Assembly (NCBI GenBank): GCA_035771165.1
Contig: JAWNZC010000025.1
Location: 1,948,501 to 2,012,500 of the forward strand
Length of the DNA stretch: 64,000 nucleotides
Reading direction: 5' to 3'
Origin: Paragorgia papillata
Lineage: Eukaryota > Cnidaria > Anthozoa > Scleralcyonacea > Coralliidae
Under the pieces are notes generated by a model. That model was not told the DNA's origin. It made no database searches and worked only from the letters and a program-made list of their open reading frames with translations. The translations under genes and the position numbers were made by a program. The number at the start of each line of letters is the position of its first letter. Position 1 is the stretch's first letter. This document shows, one piece after another, positions 1 through 10,952 of this stretch.

Positions 1-475
1 CAGTGGAATAAAACTTGGTTGTTGCAAACAACTCTTCAGCAATCGCAGCTTTATCGTCAATATCTCTATCCATAACACAAAAGTCAATCTTAAAACGTCC
101 CTCAACGCTCTCGAAATATTTCACGCTGCTATTTGGTGACTCCATTACTGTAGCTCTGAGTATAGGTTGACGTTGGGATACCATGGCAAGAGATTGACGA
201 ACTGCTTCTTCTTGCACAGGAATGGTGGAATTCAGCGAAGCCAAAATGAAGGAAAAACTAAGACCTCTTTTATGATATTCATTGGAAAGAGTCTCGACGG
301 CATCAAGGGGGCGTCTGTATATAGTTCTTGGTTGGTATGTGTCTTGTCCAGCTCTGCTTACAACAACTTCGGTATGTTTCAGAGCTCCCCTTGGTCGAAC
401 AAACAACCAGCTAGCCAAACGATTTACCACACCAAAGATTTTGTTGTTGGCGTTGTGATATAAACTCCGGAACAT
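1..475 (-). CDS. Condensation/acyltransferase-like protein, upstream tandem copy (3' part beyond window)
   Basis: This is a close paralogue of the complete gene at 1836-3392, with only scattered substitutions over the shared part. Reading leftward from the ATG at 475-473 the frame stays open to the window edge, so about 158 N-terminal residues are visible. The start is informative. The frame upstream of this ATG is open in the second copy, but here a 12-bp insertion near 488-499 puts a TAG in frame just before it. The ATG at 475 is therefore the common start of both copies. The visible part covers the segment that in this superfamily precedes the HxxxD active site, including a 'QRQP-LRA' stretch resembling the RHPxLR motif. 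The open frame and mostly mild changes suggest a functional recent duplicate, but the catalytic half lies outside the window. Confidence 0.7.
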   Translation of the reverse strand, partial: MFRSLYHNANNKIFGVVNRLASWLFVRPRGALKHTEVVVSRAGQDTYQPRTIYRRPLDAVETLSNEYHKRGLSFSFILASLNSTIPVQEEAVRQSLAMVSQRQPILRATVMESPNSSVKYFESVEGRFKIDFCVMDRDIDDKAAIAEELFATTKFYST

Positions 476-560
476 TTTGAAGTTATGCTAGATTGCTAGA
501 ACGAAGAAGTGCCCGAAGAGTGAAATGATATTAGGATATAACAATGCTTTATTATTCTTC

Positions 561-955
561 AAGAAACATGATGAGGAAGTACTTTTTTTAAATTTTTTTT
601 TATTTCTAATACTCTTTATTCAGTTATATCAGTTTACATTTCAGTGTTTCCTAAAATCTAAAGTTCTGTCTATAGATCTGCTTTCTTTTCGCTACTTTTC
701 TATTTCTAGTATTAACTTTGTTCTTTTATACTTTTTTTGGTTCCTTTTGTCAGTTTTATACTATTTTTGTTCTTTTGAATTTTCTATTGTCTAATCCGGT
801 TCGTTTATGCTTTTCTATCTGTCCGAGTTCTCTGTACGATGTTTTCATCGCTTCCGAAGGATCAATTTCAAAGTGATTGCTTTAATATTGATCCGCGGTT
901 AATAAAACTGACACTTCGGAAGCGATAAAAAAATAATCCATGTCTCGTTCAGTGT
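561..955. other. Gene-free insert in duplication copy 1, with a stem-loop at 847-926
   Basis: T-rich sequence absent from the other copy. Its right part has a clean nested stem. Bases 847-859 pair perfectly with 914-926 (13 bp), and inside them 860-866 pairs with 887-893. No coding sequence is seen. Confidence 0.5.
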
Positions 956-983
956 AAATGCAGCGCTGCCAAGTAATGGAATT

Positions 984-1255
984 GTAATTGTAATTGTAAT
1001 GTAATGTAATGTAATGTAATGTAATGTAATGTAATGTAATGTAATGTAATGTAATGTAATGTAATGTAATGTAATGTAATCAGTAATGTAATCAGTAATG
1101 TAATGTAATGTAATGTAATGTAATGTAATGTAATGTAATGGAGTGAAGTGGCATGGAGTGGAGTGAAGTACAATGGAATGAAATATAATGGAATGGAGTG
1201 GAGTGGAATAGAATGGAATGGAATAGCATGGAATGGAATAGCGACAATGGAATAG
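984..1255. repeat. TAATG / GGAATG short-period satellite
   Basis: Near-perfect TAATG pentamers run to about 1140 and then grade into GGAATG/GGAGTG-type variants. Apparent ORFs across it are period-5 artefacts. Confidence 0.9.
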
Positions 1256-1412
1256 CGATTGTTTTGGTTGTGGTTGCTCCGTGGTTGGGTTTCGCCGTGT
1301 TACCCGCCAGTTTACCTGTTAATGGAATTTCTCCCAAAACATGCAAGCCGAAAATACATTGGGCTTGGGAGAAAGGATCTTTGTTTGGAATTACTATGTA
1401 GCGTCGCGTTGC
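1256..1412. repeat. Dispersed repeat, copy A (copy B at 5552-5709)
   Basis: About 157 bp beginning GATTGTTTTGGTTGTGG is nearly identical to 5552-5709, with flanks that differ on both sides. No coding potential is recognised and its origin is unknown. Confidence 0.8.
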
Positions 1413-1835
1413 ACAGTAGCGTCGCATTACAGTTTTGTTACCACACAAAACTATATATTAAACTCTATTAATGTAATGTCAGTCATAATGGAATTATTCT
1501 AAATAGATCTAGTGTTAATTTTTAGTGTTCTAATCTTTGAGGGATCTAATGAAACAAAAGTTATATGTACACAAAATATTGGCTGTCACAAAAAGAAATC
1601 CTCTGAAGTTACATTACATGAAACTATTATACACATGTAACTCTCCAAATATAATGTCAGTCATAATAAATTAACTATCTTTGCATGAATTATAATCCAC
1701 AATTGAGAATACTAGTGTTAAATTGACCAATTGGTATATCCATGTATTTAGGAAATTGTCAAAAAATTGGGACATCACCAGAACCTTGTTATTTTATAAA
1801 ATGACATCTTTCTGGTTACCTAAGTGGTCTGTGTG
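1413..1835. other. 3' flank of the acyltransferase-like gene
   Basis: AT-rich sequence between the dispersed repeat and the stop codon of the minus-strand gene, presumably 3' UTR and spacer. No other feature is seen. Confidence 0.4.
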
Positions 1836-3392
1836 TCACATCACATGCAGCTGCATTTCATGTTCTAAGATTGCCCAGGCAAAATCAGAATAGCTCTGAG
1901 CTACTTCGGTGGAACTTATACTGGCATCATAACACGTCATCCAATTTAATGATCCATTTATACTTAACAAATAGTTTCCAAATGTTCCACTTCGTCGATG
2001 CATTGGTGTCCCCCCAAACACATTCTCACAATGAAAGACATTATTTGGATGATTTTCTATTAAGAACTGTCCAGCATTTGAAAGGCGGTGGCCAGAACTT
2101 TCACGATTGGCTAATTTCAAATTTCCTTGATTTAGTGTATGATGAAAAAATGCCTCCCATTCATCTTCTAACATAGAAATAAATTTGAGGTGTTTTCCAT
2201 TACTAATATCTGAATAAATACTCTTGCTACACCAGTTGGCAACTTTCCAGTAATCACTGTTTTCTGTTGATAAAGGAAGATTATAAGTTAGTGATCCATA
2301 TTGGTTTGCTGCATAGCCTGCTGGTAGACTGAACAAATAATCTTGAGTGACTGCTGTTCTGCAGGTAATGTCACTGGTGAGATGGCCAGGTAATGGTTTG
2401 GTTTCCAGAAGACTGCATAATGCGAAATGGCAAGCAGCTAGGAGTGCACCAGTTAATGTACAGCCATGTTTTCTACAGCACTTAAGCAACTGTGTGGTTT
2501 TCTCAGCTGGGATAACCCGACATAATACTTTCGTTGTTGGCTGTATAGCAAATGCAGGATCAGTATTGTCAATGGCAGGGAATTCTGAGAGGACTGGGTT
2601 AGTAAAAGTGTAGACACTGGAATCCAATGAATTGTTTGCAGAGTCAGGGAATAAAGCTGACCTCTTAAACCTAGCCAGTTTATGAGCCAGAAGAGTGGAG
2701 GAACTTGGATACATAGGAAAACTTGAAATGTCCTTCAATTTGGGTGCTGTTCCATTTGTGATAGCTTCAAGATAGCCAAGCACTTGTTGAAGAACTGAAA
2801 TTGAACTTGCAGCATTTGTAATAGAATGGGAAGAAATAAAGGCGAGTGCACTGTAGTACAACTTACTGGAAGCATCAAATTTTCCTGGCAGTAAGACAGC
2901 TCTCCAGAGAGGTCCTTCAGTGGAATAAAACTTGGTTGTTGCAAACAACTCTTCAGCAATCGCAGCTTTATCGTCAATATCTCTATCCATAACACAAAAG
3001 TCAATCTTAAAACGTCCCTCAACGCTCTCGAAATATTTGACGCTGCTATTTGGTGACTCCATTATAGTAGCTCTGAGCATAGGTTGACGTTGGGATACCA
3101 TGGCAAGAGATTGACGAACTGCTTCTTCTTGCACAGGAATGGTGGACTTCAGCGAAGCCAAACTGAAGGAAAAATTAAGACCGCTTTTATGATATTCATT
3201 GGAGAGAGCCTCGAGGGCATCAAGGGGGCGTCTGTATATAGTTCTTGGTTGGTACGTGTCTTGTCCAGCTCTGCTTACAACAACTTCGGTATGTTTCAGA
3301 GCTCTCCTTTGCCGGACAAACAACCAGCTTGCCAAACGATTTACCACACCAAAGATTTTGTTGTTGGCGTTGTGATATAAACTCCGGAACAT
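1836..3392 (-). CDS. Condensation-domain/CAT-like acyltransferase family protein
   Basis: One open exon encodes 518 residues from the ATG at 3392. The frame runs further upstream to a non-ATG codon, but the sister copy has an in-frame stop there, so this Met is the supported start, with A at -3. The N-terminal half shows the layout of the chloramphenicol-acetyltransferase/condensation superfamily: a helix ending 'QRQPMLRA' (about 102-109) resembles the RHPxLR signature. The sequence HSITN at 189-193 sits where the HHxxxDG active site should be; the His is kept but the Asp is replaced by Asn. The length fits alcohol-acetyltransferase or PapA-like members. The substrate cannot be inferred, and a weakened active site could mean altered or lost catalysis. 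No signal peptide is seen. Its neighbour to the left is a tandem duplicate. Confidence 0.7.
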   Translation of the reverse strand: MFRSLYHNANNKIFGVVNRLASWLFVRQRRALKHTEVVVSRAGQDTYQPRTIYRRPLDALEALSNEYHKSGLNFSFSLASLKSTIPVQEEAVRQSLAMVSQRQPMLRATIMESPNSSVKYFESVEGRFKIDFCVMDRDIDDKAAIAEELFATTKFYSTEGPLWRAVLLPGKFDASSKLYYSALAFISSHSITNAASSISVLQQVLGYLEAITNGTAPKLKDISSFPMYPSSSTLLAHKLARFKRSALFPDSANNSLDSSVYTFTNPVLSEFPAIDNTDPAFAIQPTTKVLCRVIPAEKTTQLLKCCRKHGCTLTGALLAACHFALCSLLETKPLPGHLTSDITCRTAVTQDYLFSLPAGYAANQYGSLTYNLPLSTENSDYWKVANWCSKSIYSDISNGKHLKFISMLEDEWEAFFHHTLNQGNLKLANRESSGHRLSNAGQFLIENHPNNVFHCENVFGGTPMHRRSGTFGNYLLSINGSLNWMTCYDASISSTEVAQSYSDFAWAILEHEMQLHVM

Positions 3393-3968
3393 TTTGAAGT
3401 TATGAACGAAGAAGTGCCCGAAGAGTGAAATGATATTAGGATATAACAATGCTTTATTATCCTTCAAGAAACATGAGGGTGATGGGGGCCTGAGGCACAG
3501 AATAAATGTTGGTAGATAGGAAGTAATTAGTATTCAGTGTAAATGCAGCGCTGCGAAGTAATGGAATTGGAATGTAATGTGTAATGTAATGCGTAATGTA
3601 ATGTATAATGTAATGTGTAATGTGTAATGTGTAATGTAATGTAATGTGATGTGATGTGATGTGATGCGATGTGGTGTGGTGTGGTGTGGTGTGGTGTGGT
3701 GTGGTGTGGTGTGGTGTAGTGTAGTGTAATGTAATGTAAAATGTAAAATGTATATGTAAAATGTATATGTAAAATGCAATGTAAAATGCAATGTAAAATG
3801 CAATGTAAAATGCAATGTAAAATGCAATGTAAAATGCAATGTAATGTAATGTAATGTAATGTAATGGAGTGAAGTGGCATGGAGTGGAATGAAGTACAAT
3901 GGAATGAAATATAATGGAATGGAATGGAGTGGAATAGAATGGAATAGCATGGAATGGAATAGCGACAA
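2918..3968. repeat. Segmental duplication, copy 2
   Basis: Partner of 1-1252. It contains the 5' part of the intact acyltransferase-like gene and its upstream satellite. Sequence 3476-3533 between the matching blocks is unique to this copy. Confidence 0.8.
3558..3968. repeat. Short-period satellite (TAATG, GTGAT, GTGGT, AAATGCAATGT variants)
   Basis: It is homologous to the copy 1 array but much more diversified. Blocks of TAATG, then GTGAT, then about ten GTGGT units, then AAATGCAATGT units are followed by the shared GGAATG tail. The block structure suggests local expansions after duplication. Confidence 0.85.
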
Positions 3969-5551
3969 TTATATTGATTTCGAGGTGATCATGATCCACA
4001 TTAATGTTTTCCGTCCACACTAAGGGACGGGTCGTTAAATAAGTTCAGTTGTTTGATGTACTTTAGTACAGTTACAAGTTGCATTTTAAACTATTATTTT
4101 ATTAAAAACGTTGAATTCCAATATACTGTAACCTAATCGTATCAAAAAGTCTCCGTTTTCATTTGAAAACGGATTATTGTGGACATGCTCAAAAAGGCAG
4201 GCTCTTCCATAAAAATACAATTCTCAGTGTTATAAGGAAGGGTTTCTTAACAAGAGACATAAATTTGACCACAAGAAATCGACTGAGCTGCAACGTGTAT
4301 GTATAAACAATATAATAATAGGCATCTGGTGTTATTGACCACCGTCATTACAATTTAATATATAGTGCGTGGGCGCCATTGATGTGCTATGCCTCCAGAT
4401 GTAACGCATGTTTCTATATACCGTGATTAGCCGGGCGATAATTTTTGAATTTTGCCACACATTCTCATGGTTTGGGACGCGTGTTCCGACAAAGCGGAAT
4501 TTCCTTTTTACATCGGTTGTTATTACAAACCTCAATATATTTATTATTAATACACTTGATGTAAAAATAATTCAATGCAACGGTTTGTTAACTCACTGGG
4601 CTTTCAACATCAAAATCAGAAATCATTGTTAATTTGATGATGCAACCTTTAATTACGTAGCAATCGAGGTACCAGGCGGGAATCGTAATCTTGTTATAAA
4701 AATTATTGCCCAGCAAATAATTCGTAACAAAGCCATGATAAAATCAAAAGTCATAAGTAAACATGGTTAATGACGAAACGTTAGTTTTTTTATCATCTTT
4801 AATTACGTATTCTGTTTGCGTTTTTGTTAAATTCAATGACATGCAATGAAATCGACTTAGAATTACTAATAAATTCAAATTTTTAAATAAGGCTACATAA
4901 ATTCTCATCACCGCGGCTCAACCGCATTTTGAAACCTGGGTGAGCATATTTTTTGGGTTTTTGTTATAAGTACAAATGTACCGACCGACTGACCGGGAAT
5001 CTAAAGAATTTTCTTTATGTATTTTATATTTGATTTTTGATTTTTGATGTCCCATGTCGGGATATAGCCTTTCAAATCTTTCATAATTTGCAGTTTCTAC
5101 TAGTTCAATAACTGACAAACCATGAAGTACACAGTGTTTTGTATATAAACGATGACTTTTGTAATTATGTGTTAGTGATAACAAAAATAGGGAATTATGT
5201 CCATTTTGGTTTGTGGCAGCTATTGCTCGGAAAAACAATAAAGTACAAAAATATTTTCGAAATTTTATGGACTGATATTTTTTTCAGTATATTTAAAAAA
5301 AACGCAACAATATATAAAACCTATCTTTTCGACATTTTCAAAATGTATTGATGACAATCAAGGATATTTTTTATGTATCATGTTTACGTAATCTTTGACG
5401 AATCAAATTTCCTGGATACGCCTTTCGGTTTTTGGCCTAAACAACCTAAAAGCCGAAAACTTAAAGAATTTCCCCAGCTTTTTTTTCAGACGGAGGATTT
5501 TAAGAAATCGCTACAAAGTAACAAAAAAATAATGTCAACTTTAAGGGGCCG
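3969..5551. other. Intergenic, no gene seen
   Basis: AT-rich sequence with only short ORFs lacking domain-like character. A lone GACGAAACGTTAG string near 4773 resembles the end of the hammerhead-like repeat family described elsewhere in the window. Confidence 0.5.
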
Positions 5552-5709
5552 ATTGTTTTGGTTGTGGTTGCTCCGTGGTTGGGTTTCGCCGTGTTACCCG
5601 CCAGTTTACCTGTTAATGGAATTTCTCCCAAAACATGCAAGCCGAAAATACATTGGGCTTGGGAGAAAGGATCTTTGTTTGGAATTACTATGTAGCGTCG
5701 CATTGCACA
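5552..5709. repeat. Dispersed repeat, copy B (copy A at 1256-1412)
   Basis: Near-identical to 1256-1412. It lies about 165 bp upstream of the ATG of the 364-residue ORF, so it could lie in that gene's promoter or 5' UTR. Confidence 0.8.
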
Positions 5710-5874
5710 GTGCAGGCGCAATCTCTTTCAACCTGGGCAAGACTAGTCTGGTCGTTATATAGTTTTTTTACTGGTAAGTTCCTCAAAAACTCTTTTCTCG
5801 ACGAAAGCCGCAAGAACATGCTAATGGTATAGACGGATTTTAAGTCCATCCATAGCTTTGCAGCTTTCAAAGAT

Positions 5875-6969
5875 ATGGAAGAACGTAATGCAGAAACTGG
5901 TCACAGAAGTAGAGCCCCTGAATCTGCCTACAGATTAACTCACAGCCGATCAAGAACACCTCCTCAGGAAGATTTAAAAGATCCTTTTCACGTTGTCTCG
6001 GCGTTCAGTTATGTCACCAGCCCGTCAAACACAAGAAATTCCGCGAAGATGATTCACAAAGAATCAAAGAAAAAGTTACTGGACGGAATGAAATATAGCG
6101 TCGCGAACTCAAACGAGACTTCGAAACGACAACCAATAAATGAGGTTTATTCTCAACAAGGCAAAATTTATCCGCCAGCTATACCGAGAACAGATAGTCC
6201 AGAACGGGAAAAACATGGTCTATCTGACTGGCTGTTATTGGGAAAGAGCGTACAAGATCCTACATGTTACTCGCCTGATAAAACCCACCATCGTAAATAC
6301 TTCAGCAATGAAGCATATCTGGTTTCTAGACTAAATAATGAAGAAGGCCATAAATATCCTTCCTGCACTGGCCTACACACATATCCTCCTTCCGTTGAGA
6401 AATGTCCAAACCCCCAACATGCTTTCGGAAAGGTGCACTCTGACGGTGTTCATTCGGAAGCTAACGGTCCTCGACTTCCATCGTTTAGCTCACGACCTCT
6501 GGGGGAACCGTGGATGTCGTACAGCGACTGGCAGAAATCACGACATAAGCCGAATGCAGGTGAAAAGAAGCTACTAGATAATATGATGGCTGCAGCTGTA
6601 GGAACGCAATCACAGTACAGGAGTCCTGAACCTTTGAACTACTGCAGACCACTGTCCGCCGAACTACGAAGAACATCCTCCCAAGGCAGTTTGAAGAACT
6701 GTGGTAAAATCTCACGTTCGCGTTCGGCATCGCTTCCTGTTCAAACCAAACTGAAACAGTGTCGTCTTGTCTTTGATTGGAAAGAAAAGAAAAGTGGTGG
6801 TGTTACGTATGTCACGCCATTTCTTCAAAATTCAAATGCTGAGCCCGAAGACGAAGAGCCGGCGGCGTGTGTCAGTTCATTTACAGACTGCCGCCAGTCT
6901 ACTGCCGGAATGGACGACAAGTTAGACACAAGAGTAGCATATTCTCAAAACAAACATGATTGTGAGTGA
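5875..6969 (+). CDS. Uncharacterised 364-residue hydrophilic protein
   Basis: A long uninterrupted ORF. The ATG at 5875 is the first in frame after a TAG at 5830-5832. The protein is basic and serine/proline-rich with no membrane segment or signal peptide, so it is probably a largely disordered cytosolic or nuclear protein. It contains an internal echo: KKLLDGM at about 66-72 and KKLLDNM at 231-237, with an SDW triplet at 117-119 and again at 217-219. These suggest a repeated short linear motif. An SRSRS-type stretch lies in the last third. I do not recognise a family. The last codons contain a canonical donor (GTGAGT at 6962-6967), so the gene may continue through an intron and the stop at 6967 could be intronic read-through. 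Confidence 0.65.
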   Translation: MEERNAETGHRSRAPESAYRLTHSRSRTPPQEDLKDPFHVVSAFSYVTSPSNTRNSAKMIHKESKKKLLDGMKYSVANSNETSKRQPINEVYSQQGKIYPPAIPRTDSPEREKHGLSDWLLLGKSVQDPTCYSPDKTHHRKYFSNEAYLVSRLNNEEGHKYPSCTGLHTYPPSVEKCPNPQHAFGKVHSDGVHSEANGPRLPSFSSRPLGEPWMSYSDWQKSRHKPNAGEKKLLDNMMAAAVGTQSQYRSPEPLNYCRPLSAELRRTSSQGSLKNCGKISRSRSASLPVQTKLKQCRLVFDWKEKKSGGVTYVTPFLQNSNAEPEDEEPAACVSSFTDCRQSTAGMDDKLDTRVAYSQNKHDCE

Positions 6970-7204
6970 TTGTAAACTAGCCTCCCACTTTACATGTAAA
7001 TTATAAATACGTGGGCACGACATTAATAGATAACTTTTCCACAACGTGCTTAATTATACTGTTTTTTTTCCTGTGAGTGAACAATAACTTTTAACTCGAA
7101 AGGCTATCTTTAACCGTGTCGCCAATCGTTGTGTTAAAGTAATATATCTCATTTCAGATACAGTAATTTGCGATACAGTAAATAATTTTATAGCTCTATA
7201 ATTT
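6970..7204. other. Gene-free downstream sequence
   Basis: AT-rich sequence after the orphan ORF. Nothing is recognised. Confidence 0.4.
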
Positions 7205-7410
7205 TCTAGCATCCCGGAAAAACGTTCTATAGTCATAGAATTACTAAACGTTCTAATCTATAAAGAGAAAACGTTCTAATGGAAAACGGTTCTAAGAAAA
7301 AACATTCTATTAACAATTTAATGAGAAGAGAAGAACGTTCTAAGTGAAAACGTTCTAGTGAGGGAAAACATCATGTATTTATTGAATTGAAAGAAAAACG
7401 TTTTAAGACT
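7205..7410. repeat. Cluster of AACGTTCTA-type motifs
   Basis: About eight irregularly spaced occurrences of AACGTTCTA or one-base variants (for example ACGGTTCTA, ACATTCTA, ACGTTTTA), almost all in the same orientation. The core AACGTT is palindromic. The spacing is 15-40 bp, so this is not a simple tandem array. Confidence 0.6.
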
Positions 7411-8109
7411 ATAAGTTATACAGTGGATTATCAAAAATTTTCAATAATATGTGATGGGAACGAAAATTCGTTGAGCTACCCGTATTGGACCAGAGAATTC
7501 TTTAGGAAATTTTTTTCTTCGCCCATTCGATAGCGGTTCAGGCAACCGACGATCATAAAATTGCGCGTTGGACTGGTTTGGGGTCATCAATAATTCATGC
7601 TGAGAGAGCCGAGTATTCGATTTCAAAACAAATCTAGAAGCACTTCGATAAATCCAAATCAATGCTACCGTTACTTATGTCAAAATGATAAAAACCGTTT
7701 GATTGATTTGCTCTTTGGCTTCTGGATTAACAAGTCAGACCACGGTAGGTGTTTTATTGTGTGGTATTTATGACTATACATGTTTGACGATATATTATCT
7801 GCATGCAGACATTTGTGACAATTGTGTTTACAATTACAAATGTCACTTAAAATTGTACATCGGAACGTGGCGTGATATAAACGATGAAGCTGCTCAGTTG
7901 TCATATATGTGCTTCAGAAGTGAGGAGTTTTAGGTTATCTTTTTTAGGTGACCAGGTTGTATTCTAGTTATTCTGAAAAGCATCTAGGGAGTATCAGAAT
8001 TTGAAATAGCGAAGTTCGAAGATGTATGGGATTATAAAGACATGACTCAAATAATTATATTTAAGAAATCTCTTATCTCAGCTTTATATCATCTAAGCAG
8101 TGCCTGAAA

Positions 8110-8319
8110 CACAGGGAGCAGAGAAGTCAAATATGAGTTATATTTACGGAACGTCTTAGCTACCTTTGACAACTTATGAACCAATACACAAACCTGGACT
8201 TGGCTGGATTTTCAACTCGTACGGCTTGGCAAGTTAGCATCATGCACTGATTCATATAAGTTGTCAAATGTAAGACGTTCAGTAAATACAACTCATATTT
8301 GACTTCTCTGCTCCCTGTG
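8110..8319. mobile_element. Foldback (MITE-like) element
   Basis: Arms of about 49 bp at 8110-8158 and 8271-8319 are inverted copies with a few mismatches, separated by about 110 bp. No ORF and no clear target-site duplication were found. Confidence 0.6.
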
Positions 8320-9587
8320 CCTGAAATGGGGCTTTTAAACATAGAAGGAAAAAATAATATTCTAACTTCGTAAGACACCTCTTTACACTAGTATGGCAAC
8401 TGCCATAGCCATAAACAATTGTTAATTCTGGAAAATAATATAATCATGGGCATGGCAGCCATGTTTAATATGCAGACAACGACGTAATAAGATGAAAACC
8501 AATTGAATGAGTAATTTGTAATCCCAAGAGTATAATATCAATACCGTCCTCGTTCTGTGTGAACATCGACACTCTCAACATTTTTACGTCTTCAGAACGA
8601 CGCGAACACACTGATAAGTGTGAGAGACGCGAGAGTTGTTTCTTAACGTTGACTTCAGCTCGGACACTACAGCCGTTTTAGCAAGAACTGGAGCGTTTGA
8701 AAGTCATTAAACAAGCTTTAACATGAAATACGGCAGTCATTTTACCATGTCTTCTTTTAAATTTCTTTTTAACGTTTTTAAGGCCGCGTCGTAGATCTTA
8801 AAGCCCCTACGTCTTGACGCATAAGGTTATACTTATGAATCTCGGTTGGAATGTGACAACACGGCCCTGTTGAGGTAGTATACCGTTTTCCCAGGACGAA
8901 ATCTTAAATATATGGGAGATGTTACGAGAGGATAGAAACTGGATATAGGTTTTACACATTTCTTGACGACATATGCTCATACAGGGGTTTAATAAATGTT
9001 TAGAGAGCAGGAAAGCAATTAGTGGTTTTTACGACCAGACTGAAGGATTGTTGCCAACTAATGATTCCGTGAAGAAATTTGTCACAGTTTTTTTATTTGT
9101 CACAGTTTTTTACAGTTTTCTTTTTGGCTGTTTTTGCCAACGGTAACACCAACGGGACGGACTGGTAAATAAGTAAACAAAGAAATGAGGGGTGAAGGAA
9201 ATTAAAATATATATGCTCTAGTTTGGAGAAGATACGTCATGAATGTTCAATTAATAAAACTTTGCACACATGGACACTGATAATACCGAAGTCGAAGAAC
9301 TATTCAAGCGAACGGGGAAACAATGGCAGAATAAACAACAAAATACACCAGCACACAAGGAATTTTATTTTCTAGCTACTGTATATGTATGTTATCGCAT
9401 TACAAGAATATTAATTAGATATTTTAATTAATCTAAACATTACTAATCGGCGACGTTTCCTGTTTCCCTTTAATTTAATCGTGTCCTCCACTCCTTCCGT
9501 TTCCTAATTCCTATACTGAGGATATGACTGAAGATGACACAGCGCTACAGCCTTTATATGATTCTTGCAAAATCTCGATGTTTTAGG
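8320..9587. other. Gene-free spacer with a dispersed-repeat fragment
   Basis: A block at about 8518-8700 resembles 25485-25640: both have the CCCAAGA start, a CGTCC(T/C)CGTTCT string and a TTCAGRACGACG string. The rest shows no gene. Confidence 0.4.
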
Positions 9588-9655
9588 TCCCTCTCCCTCT
9601 CCCTCTCCCTCTCCCTCTCCCTCCCTCTCCCTCTCTCTCTCTCTCTTTCTCTCTC
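9588..9655. repeat. (CCCTCT)n microsatellite
   Basis: A pure pyrimidine tract that grades from CCCTCT hexamers to CT dimers. Confidence 0.95.
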
Positions 9656-9692
9656 CAGTGTTTGGAGAGCCAAGTGTCTAGGTGTAAACCGC

Positions 9693-9745
9693 CGAGGTTT
9701 TTAGTAACGAAAAACTGACGTTTTGAGCGGAGCCTTTCATCAGTT
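9693..9745 (-). repeat. Hammerhead-like CTGATGA repeat fragment
   Basis: On the minus strand CTGATGA is followed by a GGCTCCGCTC stretch and then AAAACGTCAG. It is a degenerate member of the family seen at 12550-12672, 17906-17950 and 23333-23380. Confidence 0.5.
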
Positions 9746-10949
9746 CACTTCGTTTTCGGTTAGACACTAATATTAGTGTTATAGATCTTGTATTCAGTTG
9801 GCTGTTGCCATATAACGAATCGATGTCGATGATTATACCTTATGTATGATAATCTACCCTGATAAATATTCCGACCTCGTCCAGTGGTCCAGGTGAGGAT
9901 GCATCGGATATTACGGTTCAAATCTTTACTCAGCCGAATCCGAGGACTGAAGTTTTGCGACGTTTAAAGGTCACCACCGGTGTATTTTTGCGTCATCAGA
10001 GTTCAAAGTCCGTAACATGGGAATCCTAAAGAACCGTGATTAACGAGTGATGCTGAGTGATGTTGAGAAATAACATTAGACTTGCCACGAATCTCGTTAC
10101 AGGGTTAACTATAGCGACACGGCTTGAGAAATCTTCGAGCTGATAGTTCTATAAAGGTATGTATTTGTCATTGAGATCTGCTTTTGTGCAATAAATGTTT
10201 AACTGGTGTTGTTTTCAGAGATAATCGATGGATATATCATATATCCGGCAGAGTCGGCAGACAAATGTTTCAGTCTCAGTCTTGTCTCTTGAACAGACTA
10301 GTGAGTAGTGTGTATCGATAAACTATTCTGGTTGTGTACGAGCTTCTATTCCGTATATCTACGTACGCAAACGTATATATACGTACGCTGTACGGTATAT
10401 ATATATACAATGAATAACCCAACTCACAAACTATCACTGGCTCACATATAATCATTGCAGTTAACCTTTGACTTTGCTCTGACGTCACGACGGCCATATT
10501 AGGAAACAATGAAATGGCGGCCATATTGGTGTACTATATCTATTGTTTCACCACCCTAGTACCACAACTGAAAAAACTATCACAATTATATTGCCAGACG
10601 TGACTACATATGTTTTAAAATTAATATGCTGAATTAAACTATAGTCGGAGATATTTTATACAGTACTAAAGCTTCTGGAATTCCACTATATCGTAAAGCC
10701 GTGTTGCGCGATTGTCTTTCTTCCACACGGGAACTCAAAAAGACTGTTATCATGTGTTTGTTTTGGCGAATCCCTCCGATATAGGTCTTTGCGACAGTTT
10801 GCACTGGCTGTGTACAGTTTTTCTTTTGTTTTGCACGGTTCTCGGCAATTCAGTAGTTCTTCAATGCAATGTCTGTAGTGAAGTCAATCTCAAGCAACAT
10901 TTCTCATCTTTTGGCGAGTTGACGTCGTCCTGAAGACGTGAAAATGCTC
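9746..10949. other. Gene-free spacer
   Basis: No coding sequence recognised. There is a short run of TA dinucleotides near 10376-10410, and two short CGGCCATATT strings near 10490 and 10520 (CAnAATGGCGGC-type, reminiscent of YY1 sites). Confidence 0.4.
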
Positions 10950-10952
10950 TAA

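Larger units (their letters stand above)
1..1252. repeat. Segmental duplication, copy 1 (partner 2918-3968)
   Basis: Bases 1-560 match 2918-3475 closely. A second matching block includes the shared sequence starting TGTAAATGCAGCGCTGC (about 955 and 3539), the TAATG-rich satellite, and a GGAATG-rich tail ending near 1252 and 3968. Between the two blocks copy 1 has an extra T-rich stretch of roughly 390 bp that copy 2 lacks. The duplication runs off the left edge. Confidence 0.8.

Noticed and set aside
167..463. Plus-strand ORF of 98 codons, with a twin at 3084-3380
   Set aside because: Both are opposite-strand shadows of the duplicated acyltransferase-like gene.
3393..3467. 25-residue N-terminal extension of the acyltransferase-like protein
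   Set aside because: It would need a TTG start and is broken by a TAG in the sister copy.
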